From NCBI RefSeq assembly GCF_002307475.1, contig NZ_NTMH01000022.1:124001-188000 (forward strand): DNA of 64,000 nucleotides, given 5' to 3'. Under the pieces are notes generated by a model. The model saw nothing but the letters and a program-made list of their open reading frames with translations. It was not told the origin of the DNA and ran no database searches. Each line of letters opens with the position of its first letter. The first letter of the stretch is position 1. This document shows, piece after piece, positions 50,529 through 63,422 of the stretch. The translations under genes were made by a program, and so were the position numbers. This DNA comes from Pantoea allii (GTDB lineage: Bacteria; Pseudomonadota; Gammaproteobacteria; Enterobacterales; Enterobacteriaceae).

Positions 50529-53500
50529 TCACTTGTTATAGGTTTCGCGTGGCTTACGCATTACTTCATCTATTTCAGGCTTATCCAGCGGTCCGCTGAT
50601 GTGATAACGCAGGACTGAAATTTTACTCCAGAGCGGTCCCAGCACCTTGCTGGCGGCAAATACCGCCGCCCCCACCACCGGATTAATGGCAAAAGCAGCC
50701 GCCACGCCCACTGACGCAGAAATTTCTGGCGTGACTATCGCTTCCATATCAATGCGGCGTTTCACCAGGTCCATATTGCCCTGCATGGCGATATCCGCTT
50801 CCAGGCCGTCAACCAACAGGTTGTCAGTTCTCACAACCCCATTTTCAATCCAGGCGGTGCCGTTGATGGAGTCGAAATAGAACCCCTTGTTAAAGGTATC
50901 GCTGAAATCAAAACGCAGTTTGCGTAACAGGGCATCGAAGCTCAACAGGCGCAGAATCTGTCCGGCGGCGCCGGTATCCACATCGCTTATTTGTCCTTTA
51001 CCAAAGTGCGTTTTCAGCGTGCCGCTCAGCGTTTCTGCCGCGGGCTGCCACGGTGCCGAGCGCCAGTGCAGGTCATAATCAATCTTGAAGGGCGCATCTC
51101 GCAGCGGCGTATTCACGCCAAACCAGTTGGTCGCGTTATTGATGTTGCTGCCCTGCAGCGTGCCTTTTAAAGAGGTGCGCTGGTCGCCTGGACGGTTAAC
51201 CCATTCGCCCTGAATGTTCAGCCGCGAGCTGCCGGTATCCACTAAACCGTTAGTAAGTGCTAACGTACTTCCTTTAGGCTGAAGCCGGGCCGTGACCCGT
51301 CCATACTTCTGCCCCATCAGCCAGCATTCAGCGCATTGCAGTTGTAAAGCAGGCCACTGGCTAAAGTCGATCTGATCGCTTTTTTGCCCCAGAGGTGAGG
51401 CGGACGCACTTTTCTTATCGCCAGTGCTCTCCCAGTCTGGATTGTAATAAAGGTAATCCAGGGCTATTTGCCACGGCGCTGAAGGTGAGGTGATTAACTG
51501 CCCTCTTAGCTCGTCAGCATTGACGTTAATCCGGTTTTTTCCACCCATGTCCTGGGTTAATGAGGTATCAACGTTATGCCAGCGCTGGCCTGCCAGACTC
51601 ACAGAAGGGCTACGCAGGATAATATTGCCCGGAAGCGTTGCACCGCCCACCTGATGCTCACCGGTTGAACGGGTCGCACCACCTTCGCCAGCCGTCATCA
51701 GTGCCGCCCACGCCTCACCATCCAGCGCAGGTAAGTTGAGTACCATGCCTGAATGATCTGGCAGCGTCGGTATTGTCTTCGTATCGTTGAGCCAGATACC
51801 ACGGTCAACGCGCAGGGCCGGCTCCAGCAGCCAGCGGCTGTTAAATTTGTGCCGTTCATCTACGCTACCGCTGAGATCAAAGTGCGTTAAATCGCCTTTA
51901 GCGTTGATGGCCACAGGCAGGCTTTCGCCCGCTTTTTTATCCAGTGGCGAAGGTAAGCGACTACTTACTTCCTTCCCGTCACCTTTCAGCGCGATGTCGT
52001 AATGCGCACCGCCCTTATGCGGTAAGGCGACGTTAACCTCGCCCTGCCAGGGAAGATGCCCAGCCAGTTGGCTGCCCACCTGGGGCGGAATACCGGTGAT
52101 TTTTGCCAGTTGCCAGTCAGCCAGTAACTTAACGTTAATGCCAAAATCATCGGGATTTTCTTTTGTGCTAAAGCTGACATTAAGGGGCTGACCAAACCAG
52201 TCCGCCTGCATCTGATCGCTTTCAAGATTGCCGTTGTTATAACGGAACTGCCCAGTCAGATGGGTCATGGTGGTATTCAGCGGCTTGATATGCAGGCTAT
52301 TGTTATTCATCACCACATCACCACTGGCGTGAACGTCCTTGCCATTCAGAGGAATATCAAGCTTAAGGTGGCCTTTGGTCAGACCTTTAATCTGTAACTG
52401 TTCAAGGGCCGCCCCCAGAGAGGACTTGAGTGGCGTGTGCTGGAAGTAATCGCCAATTTGCTGACCATCTCCGCTGATATCACCGTTGATAATCAGCTTT
52501 TCCTTCATGTAATCAGGAATGGTGGCGCTGACATTACGCGCCTCCACTTCACCCAGTTTAGCCAGGGGCGCATGCATCCACAGGCCATCATTCAGGAAGT
52601 TAAGATCGATATCGAGGTTGCTGATATCCGGCCAGCCGGGCTGGAAACCATAGGTTGCGTGGCGTAAAGGCACCCAGACCTGAAACATGCCGTCGTTATG
52701 CTGAAAAGGAAAAAGCGCCGGATTGCCGTTGAACAGCAGCGTGGCATTCTCCACCTTGCCGCCTTTAACCGCGCCGCTCAGGTAGCGCGTGAGCGAATGC
52801 CCCATCAGCGGTGTGGGGAAATAGCGCCAGGCATCGCCCGCATCGCTGACGTTAATACCGGCCAGGATATCAAGTTGAGGCTGCGTATCGGTGTTCTGCT
52901 GATAACGGAAGTCGCCATGTGCCCAAAGTGAACGCGCCTGGATATCAAGATTATGACCTGCCAGGGTCAGGCCGTGCGGGTCACGCAACCAGCTCATACT
53001 GCCGGTCACCTGCTTGATCTCCAGCGGTGCCTGGAACATATCACCATAGGGCACCGTGGCCTGGCCCATCGCAATCGTGGCCTGCCCATTATTCAGGCTG
53101 CCTGTCGCTTCGCCATTTAAATGGCTGATGCCGGGAACCAGTTTCCAGAACTGCCAGCTGAAGTCGCGCCACTTAACCTGAAAGCGCGTCTGCTCAGGCT
53201 GATCGACAGGAATATCCAGCGCCAGCCCGTCAATGGTGCCGCGCGGTCGTAATGCGCGCCAGTTATCAAACAATGCCGGTGATAAGGGCGCAAACAGCGG
53301 CACCAACGGTGCGATGTGGTCCAGCGCCAGCTGTGTCGCACGTACACGAATCTCAGGCTCGCTGTTGCTGCCCAGCATCTGCGTGTCCTGAGGTTGCCAG
53401 AGGAGTGAGAAATGACCGGCAGGCCAGGCATTACCGTCTGTACTGAGCCTGGTTTGCGGCACATTGACCACCCAGCCATTTTTGTAACGCGACAGGTGGG

Positions 53501-54359
53501 CAGTGAGGTTATCAACGTTCAGCGTGTGGGGACCGCTCTCGCCCTGCCAGCTTGCGCCGCCCTTACTTAACAGCAGATCGCCGGCATAGACGTCGCCATC
53601 ACGCAGATTAACCCAGGCCGCCAGGCTGAACCGGGCACTGTCAAGCCGGGTGTTATCCCGCACCCAGCGACCCAGCCACGGACGCATATCAACATCATCG
53701 GCCTGCATCCAGATACGACCATCGTTGAGTAAGCCATTACTGTCTTTCAGATCAAGACGAACCTGCACTACGCCGTGTTGTCCAGTAAAGCTCGACAGGC
53801 TGACTTCACCTTCTGCTCGATGTCGGGTGTTTTCGTTCAACCAGGTGAGGTTAGGAATCGCCAGTTCAGCATGCTGACCGGATGGCGTGATAAAGCGAAT
53901 GGTGCTGTCACGCAGAGTAAAGTGATCGAACTGACGCAAAAACAGTTCGTTGACCTGAGTGAGCTTAAAGCTGTGCTTGTCGCTGTCACTGGTCAGCAGA
54001 GGCTGAGTGCTGTCGAGATGTAATTGCCAGAAGGTCAGGTCGCGGAACTGCCAGCGCCAGTGGAGCAGTGACTGCCAGACATCCAGCGCAACGGTGATAC
54101 GTGCGATGGAGAGCGAGCCGGTCTCCTTCATATCGACATTTAAGTCGCGGATTTGTAGCGTGGGGCCAAAATTCTCCCACTTTCCACGGAGTTGGCTGGC
54201 GTTAACCTTGACACCGCTGGTGTCGGAGACGAACTGAAGAACCTGACTACGATAGGCGTCAAGATGCGGCATCGCCAGACGCAGCGCGCTGACAAGCAGC
54301 GCCACAATCACAATGACTGTCGCGAGCAGCAGTAACATAATTCTTGGCAACTGCCTCAC
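50529..54359 (-). CDS. yhdP: YhdP, AsmA-like envelope lipid-transport protein
   Basis: 1276 residues (E. coli 1266). One N-terminal transmembrane helix (about 8-27, MLLLLATVIVIVALLVSAL) and a very long periplasmic region of repeating beta-groove (AsmA/DUF3971) units ending in an AsmA_2 domain (FGKGQISDVDTGAAGQILRL; NGTAWIENGVVRTDNLLVDG). With TamB and YdbH it moves phospholipids to the outer membrane. Start is GTG at 54359 with AAGGAGAGG about 6 nt upstream. Confidence 0.95.
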   Translation of the reverse strand: MRQLPRIMLLLLATVIVIVALLVSALRLAMPHLDAYRSQVLQFVSDTSGVKVNASQLRGKWENFGPTLQIRDLNVDMKETGSLSIARITVALDVWQSLLHWRWQFRDLTFWQLHLDSTQPLLTSDSDKHSFKLTQVNELFLRQFDHFTLRDSTIRFITPSGQHAELAIPNLTWLNENTRHRAEGEVSLSSFTGQHGVVQVRLDLKDSNGLLNDGRIWMQADDVDMRPWLGRWVRDNTRLDSARFSLAAWVNLRDGDVYAGDLLLSKGGASWQGESGPHTLNVDNLTAHLSRYKNGWVVNVPQTRLSTDGNAWPAGHFSLLWQPQDTQMLGSNSEPEIRVRATQLALDHIAPLVPLFAPLSPALFDNWRALRPRGTIDGLALDIPVDQPEQTRFQVKWRDFSWQFWKLVPGISHLNGEATGSLNNGQATIAMGQATVPYGDMFQAPLEIKQVTGSMSWLRDPHGLTLAGHNLDIQARSLWAHGDFRYQQNTDTQPQLDILAGINVSDAGDAWRYFPTPLMGHSLTRYLSGAVKGGKVENATLLFNGNPALFPFQHNDGMFQVWVPLRHATYGFQPGWPDISNLDIDLNFLNDGLWMHAPLAKLGEVEARNVSATIPDYMKEKLIINGDISGDGQQIGDYFQHTPLKSSLGAALEQLQIKGLTKGHLKLDIPLNGKDVHASGDVVMNNNSLHIKPLNTTMTHLTGQFRYNNGNLESDQMQADWFGQPLNVSFSTKENPDDFGINVKLLADWQLAKITGIPPQVGSQLAGHLPWQGEVNVALPHKGGAHYDIALKGDGKEVSSRLPSPLDKKAGESLPVAINAKGDLTHFDLSGSVDERHKFNSRWLLEPALRVDRGIWLNDTKTIPTLPDHSGMVLNLPALDGEAWAALMTAGEGGATRSTGEHQVGGATLPGNIILRSPSVSLAGQRWHNVDTSLTQDMGGKNRINVNADELRGQLITSPSAPWQIALDYLYYNPDWESTGDKKSASASPLGQKSDQIDFSQWPALQLQCAECWLMGQKYGRVTARLQPKGSTLALTNGLVDTGSSRLNIQGEWVNRPGDQRTSLKGTLQGSNINNATNWFGVNTPLRDAPFKIDYDLHWRSAPWQPAAETLSGTLKTHFGKGQISDVDTGAAGQILRLLSFDALLRKLRFDFSDTFNKGFYFDSINGTAWIENGVVRTDNLLVDGLEADIAMQGNMDLVKRRIDMEAIVTPEISASVGVAAAFAINPVVGAAVFAASKVLGPLWSKISVLRYHISGPLDKPEIDEVMRKPRETYNK

Positions 54360-54491
54360 TCACACCTCTCCTTGTCTACCGTTAACGACGGATGGTTGCT
54401 GCTCATACCCGGCGTCTTATGACATAGCGGTATGGGTTCACATTTTACCCCAAAATGTGCAGTCAGGCATGGTGAGCCTGACCAGCCAGTA

Positions 54492-55961
54492 TTACATCAT
54501 CACCACGTCAAACTGTTCCTGAGTGTAGAGCGCTTCTACGTGCACCTTCACCTGTTTACCCACGAAAAGTTCGACTTCGGCCAGCGCATGGGACTCATCT
54601 GTTTTCAAGGCCTCACCGACGGTTGGCGAAACGTACACCAGGAATCGATCCGAGTCATAAGCATGATGCACGCGGACAATTTCGCGCATGATTTCGTAGC
54701 ACACCGTTTCAACTGTTTTCAGCGTGCCGCGCCCTTTACAAACCGGACAGTCCTCACACAGCACGTGCTCAATACTTTCGCGCGTGCGCTTGCGGGTCAT
54801 TTCCACCAGCCCTAACGCTGAAAAGCCGCTGATACCGGTCTTAACCCGATCTTTATTCAGTGCCGTTTCCAGCGAATGCAGCACGCGACGGCGGTGGTCC
54901 TCATTACTCATATCGATAAAGTCGATGATAATGATGCCCCCCAGATTACGGAGTCTTAGCTGACGTGCAATCGCCTGAGTGGCTTCCACATTGGTATTAA
55001 AGATAGTCTCATCAAGGTTTCGGTGCCCGACAAATGCCCCCGTATTGATGTCTATCGTCGTCATCGCTTCAGTTTGATCGATGATTAAGTATCCGCCAGA
55101 TTTGAGTTCAACTTTTCGTTCCAGCGAGCGCTGAATCTCATTTTCAACATCAAACAGATCGAAGATAGGCTGCTTACCGTTGTAAAGCTCAAGCTTGCTG
55201 GACATCTCGGGAATGTATTCACTGGTGAACTCGTTGAGCAAATCGCAGGTCAGCCGCGAATCGACACGAATGCGGTCCAGCGCTGCGCCAGCAAAATCAC
55301 GCAGAATACGTTGTGCCAGCGCCAGTTCACCATAAAGCAGACAACGCGTTTGATTACGTTTTTTTCGTTCGCTGACTTTGGTCCACAGGCGCTTCAGAAA
55401 GGCCGCATCCTGTGCCAGTTCTTCTTCACCAATGCCTTCGGCTGCGGTGCGGATAATAAAGCCGCCCAAATCGTCACAGTAGTCGGCTACCACGGCTTTC
55501 AGCCGCTCTCGCTCTTTTTCACTGGCGATACGTTGAGAAACGCCAACATGCGCTGCCCCGGGCATGAACACCAGGTAGCGGGAAGGCAATGTGATATCCG
55601 TCGTCAGTCGCGCGCCTTTGGTGCCCAGCGGATCTTTCACCACCTGAACCACCAGATCCTGTCCCTGGCGAACCAGTTCTGCGATATCCCGTACGACAAA
55701 ATTTTTCTTTTCATCGCCCGCAACACATTCGGTGTGCGGCATGATGTCAGAAGCGTGCAGAAACGCGGCTTTATCCAGTCCGATATCCACAAATGCCGCC
55801 TGCATGCCAGGCAGCACCCGGCTGACGCGTCCTTTGTAAATATTGCCGACAATGCCACGTCGGGCTTCACGCTCGATATGGATTTCCTGCAGGATTCCGC
55901 CATCAATATAGGCGACTCGCGTTTCAGCAGGCGTAACGTTAACCAGTAGCTCAGCCGTCAT
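54492..55961 (-). CDS. rng: Ribonuclease G
   Basis: 489 residues, E. coli length. RNase E/G family endonuclease maturing the 16S rRNA 5' end. S1 domain (about 35-125; GNIYKGRVSRVLPGMQAAFV), catalytic DNase-like region with IIIDFIDM and IDINTGAFVG, and the zinc-link CPVCKGRGT near residue 400. AAGGGG precedes the ATG; one base separates it from maf. Confidence 0.97.
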   Translation of the reverse strand: MTAELLVNVTPAETRVAYIDGGILQEIHIEREARRGIVGNIYKGRVSRVLPGMQAAFVDIGLDKAAFLHASDIMPHTECVAGDEKKNFVVRDIAELVRQGQDLVVQVVKDPLGTKGARLTTDITLPSRYLVFMPGAAHVGVSQRIASEKERERLKAVVADYCDDLGGFIIRTAAEGIGEEELAQDAAFLKRLWTKVSERKKRNQTRCLLYGELALAQRILRDFAGAALDRIRVDSRLTCDLLNEFTSEYIPEMSSKLELYNGKQPIFDLFDVENEIQRSLERKVELKSGGYLIIDQTEAMTTIDINTGAFVGHRNLDETIFNTNVEATQAIARQLRLRNLGGIIIIDFIDMSNEDHRRRVLHSLETALNKDRVKTGISGFSALGLVEMTRKRTRESIEHVLCEDCPVCKGRGTLKTVETVCYEIMREIVRVHHAYDSDRFLVYVSPTVGEALKTDESHALAEVELFVGKQVKVHVEALYTQEQFDVVMM

Positions 55962-55962
55962 G

Positions 55963-56544
55963 TTAACCCCTTACGGCACGCAGTGACTGAAAATGGTCGA
56001 TCAGCTCTGCTGTCTCAACCAAGGGCAATCCGACCACCGCGTGATAACTTCCATTGATTTTACGCACAAAGTTTCCGCCCTTCCCCTGAATACCGTAAGC
56101 GCCGGCTTTATCCATAGGTTCACCTGTCGCGATGTAATCGGTAATGTCGCTCAGGGTTAAGTTACGAAAAGTCACCTCGGTGACCACCAGACAATCCAGT
56201 ACCTGCTGACGGTCAGCCAGAGCAATCGCCGTCATGACCTGATGGGTTTTTCCTGAGAGTTTACTGAGCATCGCGCTGGCATGGTCGGCATCGTGCGGTT
56301 TTTCCAGCACCTCACCGTTGAGCACGACGATGGTATCCGCGCCCAATACAGGCAGGTCATGCGGGGCAATCAGCGTACCGGCTTTTGCTTTGTCATGCGC
56401 CAGGCGACGGACATACACCTCGGCCGATTCATGCGGCTGACGTTGTTCTTCAACGTCAGTGATGATGCGCTCAAAGTTCAGACCAAGTTGAGTCAGCAGT
56501 TCGCGTCGACGGGGAGACGCGGATGCCAGATAAAGGGTTACCAT
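55963..56544 (-). CDS. yhdE: Maf nucleoside triphosphate pyrophosphatase (YhdE)
   Basis: 193 residues from the ATG at 56544 ([17 protein letters not shown]), with AAGGA just upstream. dTTP/UTP pyrophosphatase group of the Maf family: SASPRR phosphate loop, [12 protein letters not shown] metal site, [20 protein letters not shown] substrate part. Cleans non-canonical nucleotides and affects septation when overproduced. The frame extends 20 codons upstream into mreD without support. Confidence 0.95.
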   Translation of the reverse strand: MVTLYLASASPRRRELLTQLGLNFERIITDVEEQRQPHESAEVYVRRLAHDKAKAGTLIAPHDLPVLGADTIVVLNGEVLEKPHDADHASAMLSKLSGKTHQVMTAIALADRQQVLDCLVVTEVTFRNLTLSDITDYIATGEPMDKAGAYGIQGKGGNFVRKINGSYHAVVGLPLVETAELIDHFQSLRAVRG

Positions 56545-56552
56545 AAATTTCC

Positions 56553-57041
56553 TTATTGAACAGCGAACTGACGGCGGATCTTTCTCATTAATAAGAATAG
56601 CCACGGCCAGAGAATCCCGTCGACAACACTGCTCCAGAAAATTTCAGGGCGGAATGAGACGTTGATCACCAGAAACTCCGCCCAGAAGACGATCACATCC
56701 ATTGCTAATGACAGCACCATAACCATTAACGCCTGCTGCCACAACGCTAAGTTACGGAATAACTGGAATTTAAACGCCACCAGATAGGCGATGATGCTAA
56801 GCGCCAACGCGCGAACGCCAAGCGTGGAACCCGCGATTAAATCCATAATCGCGCCCAGCAGAAACCCACTTCCCACATTAACACGGTGCGGAAGCGCCAG
56901 TACCCAGTAGACCAGGATCAGCAATAACCATGAAGGCCGGAACATATAGATTTGTTCCGGCCATGGCATGATTTGCAGAATAAAGGCCATAAGAAAGGAC
57001 AGCCAGATAACCCATCGTCCCTGGCTGCGATATCGACTCAA
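56553..57041 (-). CDS. mreD: Rod-shape-determining protein MreD
   Basis: 162-residue inner-membrane protein with about five transmembrane helices (e.g. [35 protein letters not shown]). Part of the elongasome with MreB, MreC, RodA and PBP2. Start is TTG at 57041, inside the mreC stop (TTGA, 4-bp overlap), with GGAGG of the mreC tail 7 nt upstream: a translationally coupled start. Confidence 0.94.
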   Translation of the reverse strand: MSRYRSQGRWVIWLSFLMAFILQIMPWPEQIYMFRPSWLLLILVYWVLALPHRVNVGSGFLLGAIMDLIAGSTLGVRALALSIIAYLVAFKFQLFRNLALWQQALMVMVLSLAMDVIVFWAEFLVINVSFRPEIFWSSVVDGILWPWLFLLMRKIRRQFAVQ

Positions 57042-58060
57042 TTCTGGCCTCCGCGTGAGCGGGAAGCGGACCCTTGTGGGTTGCTTTCGCTACTGCCAGA
57101 AGCAGGCGTGGTGGTCTGGGTAGCAGGTGCAGGCGGGCCCATTTCACCCGCGGGAGGCAGAACCTGCGGCATCATCTGCATCAGGCGTTCATTAGCGACC
57201 CGGTGGACTTCGTCAGGTGCCATCGGCATATCACCGTTGTGATCCGCGCCCCACAGTAGCAACAGGTAACGCAGACGTTGCAGACCCGCGGTTGGATGTG
57301 CCTGGATGACCGTGTACGCGCGTTGGGTATCGACCTTAACCGATGAAACCACCCCTACCGGATAGCCTTCAGGGAAACGCCCACCTAAGCCCGACGTCAC
57401 CAGTACGTCACCGACACGAATATCGGTATTGCCTGGCAAGTGTTCCAGTTGCAGATCTTCCGTACACCCGTTGCCTGCCACAATCACACGAATATCATTG
57501 CGCAGTACCTGGATAGGCAGCGCATGTGATGCGTCACAAATCAGCAGTACACGACTGGTAAACTGGCCGACGGCGATGACCTGGCCCACGACACCTTTAT
57601 CACTGATAACCGGCTGGCCTTCGTAAACACCGTTAGCACTGCCTTTATCGATAACCACTTGATCGGTGTAGGGATCGGTACCGGTGGAGATAACCTGAGT
57701 CACCATCTTATGCTCGTCCTGACGCAGCGGGGAACCCAGTAGCTCGCGCAGGCGCGCGTTCTCCTGCTTGTATTGCCCCAGCATAAGCAGGTCGCTGTTC
57801 TTCAGAAAAAGCTCTCGACGTAACGCTTTATTTTCCAGTTCGAGCTGCTGGCGAGAAGCCAGCGTGTCTGACACGCCATCAAGAAGCTGGCGCGGCCCAT
57901 TGGCCAGGAAGTAAAACGGACTGACCGACGTGTCCAGATAGTTGCGTATTTGAGTAAATGAACTCACGCGACTATCAGCGATGATAATGGCAATCGCCAC
58001 AATCACCGCCAAAAATAGACGCAATTGCAGAGAAGGCCCTCTGCTAAAAATCGGCTTCAT
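57038..58060 (-). CDS. mreC: Cell shape protein MreC
   Basis: 340 residues. Short cytoplasmic N-terminus, one transmembrane helix (about 15-32), coiled coil (about 65-105; [20 protein letters not shown]), two periplasmic beta domains ([40 protein letters not shown]) and a Pro/Gly/Ser-rich tail. Scaffolds the elongasome between MreB and PBP2. Start at 58060 ([15 protein letters not shown]) as in E. coli. Confidence 0.96.
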   Translation of the reverse strand: MKPIFSRGPSLQLRLFLAVIVAIAIIIADSRVSSFTQIRNYLDTSVSPFYFLANGPRQLLDGVSDTLASRQQLELENKALRRELFLKNSDLLMLGQYKQENARLRELLGSPLRQDEHKMVTQVISTGTDPYTDQVVIDKGSANGVYEGQPVISDKGVVGQVIAVGQFTSRVLLICDASHALPIQVLRNDIRVIVAGNGCTEDLQLEHLPGNTDIRVGDVLVTSGLGGRFPEGYPVGVVSSVKVDTQRAYTVIQAHPTAGLQRLRYLLLLWGADHNGDMPMAPDEVHRVANERLMQMMPQVLPPAGEMGPPAPATQTTTPASGSSESNPQGSASRSRGGQN

Positions 58061-58207
58061 ATAATCTGCGTGTTCCTCGACTACAAGGTAAGAAAGTACG
58101 GGCGAGCCGCACTTTCCTGGGCTGGTCACATCATACCGATGCGTGCAGCGCCGGTTTACACGCTACTCCCTGCGCACTGTTACAACGATTCCAGCCGGTT
58201 GAGGCAA

Positions 58208-59560
<1,353 letters not shown>

Positions 59561-61510
59561 TTAAAAACGGTAACGCTGGGAGTACTTTTTTACGTTACTG
59601 TTAACCGGCTGTGAAGGTGAAAAAAAGTCACCCTGTCCACCTTCTACTCCTAATCCTACCAGGGTTTGCCACTCTGCATTGGTGCGCACGCCCGCGGCAT
59701 ACAGCTGCGTCCCGGTGGGCTTACAGACGTCCAGCAAGCTTCGCACAAACAGCTGGTTTTCCGTACGCCGCTCAATGTTGCGCACCAGTCCTGCATCCAG
59801 CTTGATTAATTCAACCGGTAACTGCCGGATGTAAGCACTGCTGACCACCGTCAGACCGGCCTGATTAACCGCGATACGACAGCCGAATGCCTGCAATGAG
59901 TGGAAGATCGGAATCAAATCGCTGATGTGTTGACAGACATCCCCTTCCGCAAGTTCAAATAAAAATCGCTTTCTTTGAGATTTTGGGCACTGCAGCAACA
60001 TATTGTACAACCAGACAATAAACGGACGTTTCAGCAGCGAGTCGATATTAATGGGGATGACCAGTGTCTCTTCTGGCCACAGTTCAGATAAGGCGGCAAC
60101 GCGTAATACCATCTGGCGGTCCCAGCTTTCGGCCATGCCGAGCTGCTGCACCAATGGCATATATTCAGCCGACAGCACCTCTTTGTCCCCATCATAAATG
60201 CGCGTGAGCAGTACGCGATGTCGCACCTTACCCTCTTTGTCCACCGCAGGCTTCTGATATAAACGTGGTCCGCCGCGACTTAAGGTATTTTCCAGCAAGG
60301 TCCGCCAACGAACGCTGCCGCGTCCTGCATCCAGAGGGTTTCCTGCGCCATTAGACCAGTTATTGCCGCCTGACAATGTCGCGCGGCGCGTGGCCATTTC
60401 GACATTTTCCATGACCTGCGGCACCGTCTGTCCGCTGTGCCAGGCACTGATGCCGATGTGAATAAAATCGTCGCGGTTAACCTTGCGCATAGGCGGCAAC
60501 GCGTCAACCGCATTGATGAGGTGATCAGCGATACTGTTTGCCTCTTTCAGGCTACGATGCGGCAGTAATACCGCGAAATCACTGCGAAAATAGCGCGCCA
60601 GAAGTGCGCCAGGATAACGCATGACAAACGTGGACAGCATGTTGACGACGTTAAACAGGTACTCTTCGACCAGCACTGGCCCCAGTGAATCATCGTGGGT
60701 GTCGAGCTCAGGAAAACGTATCATCATGACTACGCCATGCGTCCCGACATCTTCCTGATCCTCAAGCAGCGTTGCCAGCTGACTATCGAAGAAAAGGCGG
60801 TTATTCAGCCCCGTCCGGCCATCCTGAGCCGCAAAGGTTCGAATCAGCGTATCGATGCGGACGCGCTGCTCGCCCGCTTCCTGTAAATCGGACAGTAACA
60901 GGTCGATCGCACGGCTGGCTCTGGGCGGCCACTCATCAGCATGCTTTTGCCGACAATGCCGACGTTCTCCACCAAGTATTAATGCTGAGCGGCTTTCCAG
61001 TTGCTCCATCCCGCGCCATTGACGTACCAGCCAACGATGAGTAATGGACAGCATAACGGCCACGATCAGTACGACCAACAGCAGCGCGGCAAGCGTATAT
61101 GTCGCGGGAATAGAGTGCAGCCAGGTTTGTGCGGGATCGAGTATCGTCAGTTGCAATCGCATACCCGGCTGGTGCATCAGCGCAATATCAAAATGGATAT
61201 AGCAATTTTTTTGATGCTGCAGCATTTGGTTTTCATGGCGGGAAAGCGTGAAAACAGTCTGCCGACCATTATATAAGGACAGCTGTTCGGCGTTAATCAC
61301 GGGTAATACCGGCGTAAGCCAGGCTTCCAGCGCTTCGGGAGGCTGTTTCAGCAGGACTTTATCCACTTCGGTTGCCAAAACCTGTACCCGATTTTCTACA
61401 CGCTGATGGGTGAGCCAGAAAACACTAAAAGCACAGCCCACCAGCATTAAAACCATTGCCAGTACGCTAATAAATGTAATAAATGCAGAAAGTTTGGTAG
61501 TTAATCGCAT
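59561..61510 (-). CDS. csrD: CsrD, RNase E-dependent decay factor for CsrB/CsrC RNAs
   Basis: 649 residues (E. coli 646). Two transmembrane helices (about 8-33 and 136-156), a HAMP-like linker, a degenerate GGDEF domain (DGRTGLNNRLFFDSQLATLL; HRSLK where GGDEF would be) and a degenerate EAL domain (VELIKLDAGLVRNIERR). The lost catalytic motifs agree with its known non-enzymatic role in targeting CsrB and CsrC for RNase E. Located beside mreB as in E. coli. Confidence 0.95.
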   Translation of the reverse strand: MRLTTKLSAFITFISVLAMVLMLVGCAFSVFWLTHQRVENRVQVLATEVDKVLLKQPPEALEAWLTPVLPVINAEQLSLYNGRQTVFTLSRHENQMLQHQKNCYIHFDIALMHQPGMRLQLTILDPAQTWLHSIPATYTLAALLLVVLIVAVMLSITHRWLVRQWRGMEQLESRSALILGGERRHCRQKHADEWPPRASRAIDLLLSDLQEAGEQRVRIDTLIRTFAAQDGRTGLNNRLFFDSQLATLLEDQEDVGTHGVVMMIRFPELDTHDDSLGPVLVEEYLFNVVNMLSTFVMRYPGALLARYFRSDFAVLLPHRSLKEANSIADHLINAVDALPPMRKVNRDDFIHIGISAWHSGQTVPQVMENVEMATRRATLSGGNNWSNGAGNPLDAGRGSVRWRTLLENTLSRGGPRLYQKPAVDKEGKVRHRVLLTRIYDGDKEVLSAEYMPLVQQLGMAESWDRQMVLRVAALSELWPEETLVIPINIDSLLKRPFIVWLYNMLLQCPKSQRKRFLFELAEGDVCQHISDLIPIFHSLQAFGCRIAVNQAGLTVVSSAYIRQLPVELIKLDAGLVRNIERRTENQLFVRSLLDVCKPTGTQLYAAGVRTNAEWQTLVGLGVEGGQGDFFSPSQPVNSNVKKYSQRYRF

Positions 61511-61794
61511 CCCTGTGCCTGTTTCACTACGGTTGCCGCCGGATCACGCCGCCTCTCTGCACGTTAGCCGGAAGAATTTTGAGCAAAATAACACAAATTG
61601 TTTCCGGCAACAGCGAGGTCATACGCGAAGCCGCAGTATAACGTTGAGAAAGGCCCAGAACGCTTAATTATCCTTTTTTCAGCGCATTCTCATTGGAAGC
61701 TTCAGCCAGGAAATTTCACATTTTTGCAGCAAAATTCGCCAGCTTAAGCAATAGTCATCATGCTGATTGTGAAAATCGAGCTGGAGAAGAGACG

Positions 61795-62799
61795 ATGAAG
61801 CCGACAAAACGCCTGACCGAAGCAGATGTAACGCCAGAAAGCATCTTTAATATGAATCGTCGTCGGGTGCTTCAGACCCTGGGACTGGGGGCTGCTGCAA
61901 TCAGCGTCCCGGGCATGGCCAACGCCGATATTCTGAGTTGGTTCAAAGGTAATGACCGCCCGCCCGCGCCGGCGGGTCGGGCGCTGGACTTTACCAAGCC
62001 CGCACAATATCAGGCCAACCTGCCGTTAACGCCTGCGGATAAGGTTTCCGGCTATAACAATTTCTACGAATTTGGCCTGGATAAAGCCGATCCGGCAGCG
62101 AACGCGGGAACGTTAAAAACCGATCCCTGGAAGCTGACGATAGAAGGCGAAGTGGCAAAGCCCGTGACGTTAGACATGGATGATATTTTTAAACGCTTTG
62201 CCATGGAGCAACGTATCTACCGGATGCGTTGCGTTGAAGCCTGGTCGATGGTGGTGCCGTGGATAGGTTTTGAACTCAATAAACTCCTGAAGCTGGCGGA
62301 ACCCACCAGCAAAGCGCGCTTTGTTGCTTTTCAGACACTTTATGCCCCCGATCAGATGCCGGGTCAAAAGGACCGCTTTATCGGGGGTGGGCTAAATTAT
62401 CCTTATGTAGAAGGCTTACGGCTGGATGAAGCCATGCATCCCCTGACCATTCTGACGACGGGCGTTTACGGTAAAGCCCTGCCGCCACAGAACGGTGCGC
62501 CAATTCGGCTTACCGTACCCTGGAAATATGGCTTTAAGGGCATTAAGTCTATTGTGAAAATTACGCTGACGCACGACCAGCCGCCTACCACATGGAACCA
62601 GATTGCGGATAATGAGTACGGCTTCTATGCCAACGTGAACCCGCATGTGAATCATCCTCGCTGGTCGCAGGCCACCGAACGTTTTATTGGTCCGGGTAGT
62701 GCTTTTAATGTTGATCGTCAGCCCACATTACTGTTCAACGGTTATGCCGATCAGGTTGCATCACTCTATCGCGGTATGGATTTGCGGGAGAATTATTGA
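61795..62799 (+). CDS. msrP: Protein-methionine-sulfoxide reductase catalytic subunit MsrP
   Basis: 334 residues, E. coli (YedY) length. Tat signal with [14 protein letters not shown] (Arg22-24), predicted cleavage after Ala44. Molybdopterin ligand Cys146 in [14 protein letters not shown], which is Cys102 of the mature protein as in E. coli. Repairs oxidised methionines in periplasmic proteins. GGAG lies 8 nt before the ATG; msrQ starts at the base right after its stop. Confidence 0.96.
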   Translation: MKPTKRLTEADVTPESIFNMNRRRVLQTLGLGAAAISVPGMANADILSWFKGNDRPPAPAGRALDFTKPAQYQANLPLTPADKVSGYNNFYEFGLDKADPAANAGTLKTDPWKLTIEGEVAKPVTLDMDDIFKRFAMEQRIYRMRCVEAWSMVVPWIGFELNKLLKLAEPTSKARFVAFQTLYAPDQMPGQKDRFIGGGLNYPYVEGLRLDEAMHPLTILTTGVYGKALPPQNGAPIRLTVPWKYGFKGIKSIVKITLTHDQPPTTWNQIADNEYGFYANVNPHVNHPRWSQATERFIGPGSAFNVDRQPTLLFNGYADQVASLYRGMDLRENY

Positions 62800-63402
62800 G
62801 TGCGCCTGTCAATAAAGCAGATCGGCTGGCTTAAAGTGCTACTGCATCTGGCGGCTTTCTTACCGCTGGTTTACTTGATTATGGCCGCGATGCAGGGAGG
62901 GCTCAGCGCCGATCCTGCCAAAGATATCCAGCATTTTACCGGCCGTATGGCGCTGAAACTGCTGTTAGCAACCTTGCTTGTCTCGCCGTTAACACGCGTG
63001 GCCAGGCAACCGCTGCTCATTCGGACCCGTCGCCTGTTGGGTATCTGGACTTTTTTCTGGGCAAGCCTGCATCTAACCAGTTACTACCTGTTGGAGCTGG
63101 GCGTGAATAACCTCGGCCTGCTCGGAAGCGAATTGATTTCACGTCCTTATCTGACACTGGGCATTATTTGCTGGTTTATTCTGCTGGCGTTGGCGATCAC
63201 CTCTTTTCAACGCATGCAGCGCAAACTGGGCAGGCGCTGGCAAACCTTGCATAACTTTATCTATCTGGTCGCTATTTTGGCGCCGATTCACTATATGTGG
63301 TCGGTAAAAATCCTGTCTCCCCAACCGATCATTTATGCGCTTTTAGCCCTGATATTGTTAGCCTGGCGCTATAAAAAGTTCATTAAATGGTGGCCGCGCT
63401 AG
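62800..63402 (+). CDS. msrQ: MsrQ, heme-binding membrane subunit of MsrPQ
   Basis: 200 residues with about six transmembrane helices (from [21 protein letters not shown] onward) and histidines in ASLHLTSYY and [18 protein letters not shown] that fit heme coordination. Passes electrons from the cytoplasm to MsrP. Start is GTG, immediately after the msrP stop codon, so translation is coupled. Confidence 0.95.
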   Translation: MRLSIKQIGWLKVLLHLAAFLPLVYLIMAAMQGGLSADPAKDIQHFTGRMALKLLLATLLVSPLTRVARQPLLIRTRRLLGIWTFFWASLHLTSYYLLELGVNNLGLLGSELISRPYLTLGIICWFILLALAITSFQRMQRKLGRRWQTLHNFIYLVAILAPIHYMWSVKILSPQPIIYALLALILLAWRYKKFIKWWPR

Positions 63403-63422
63403 TCTCTTCTTATTGCCGATCG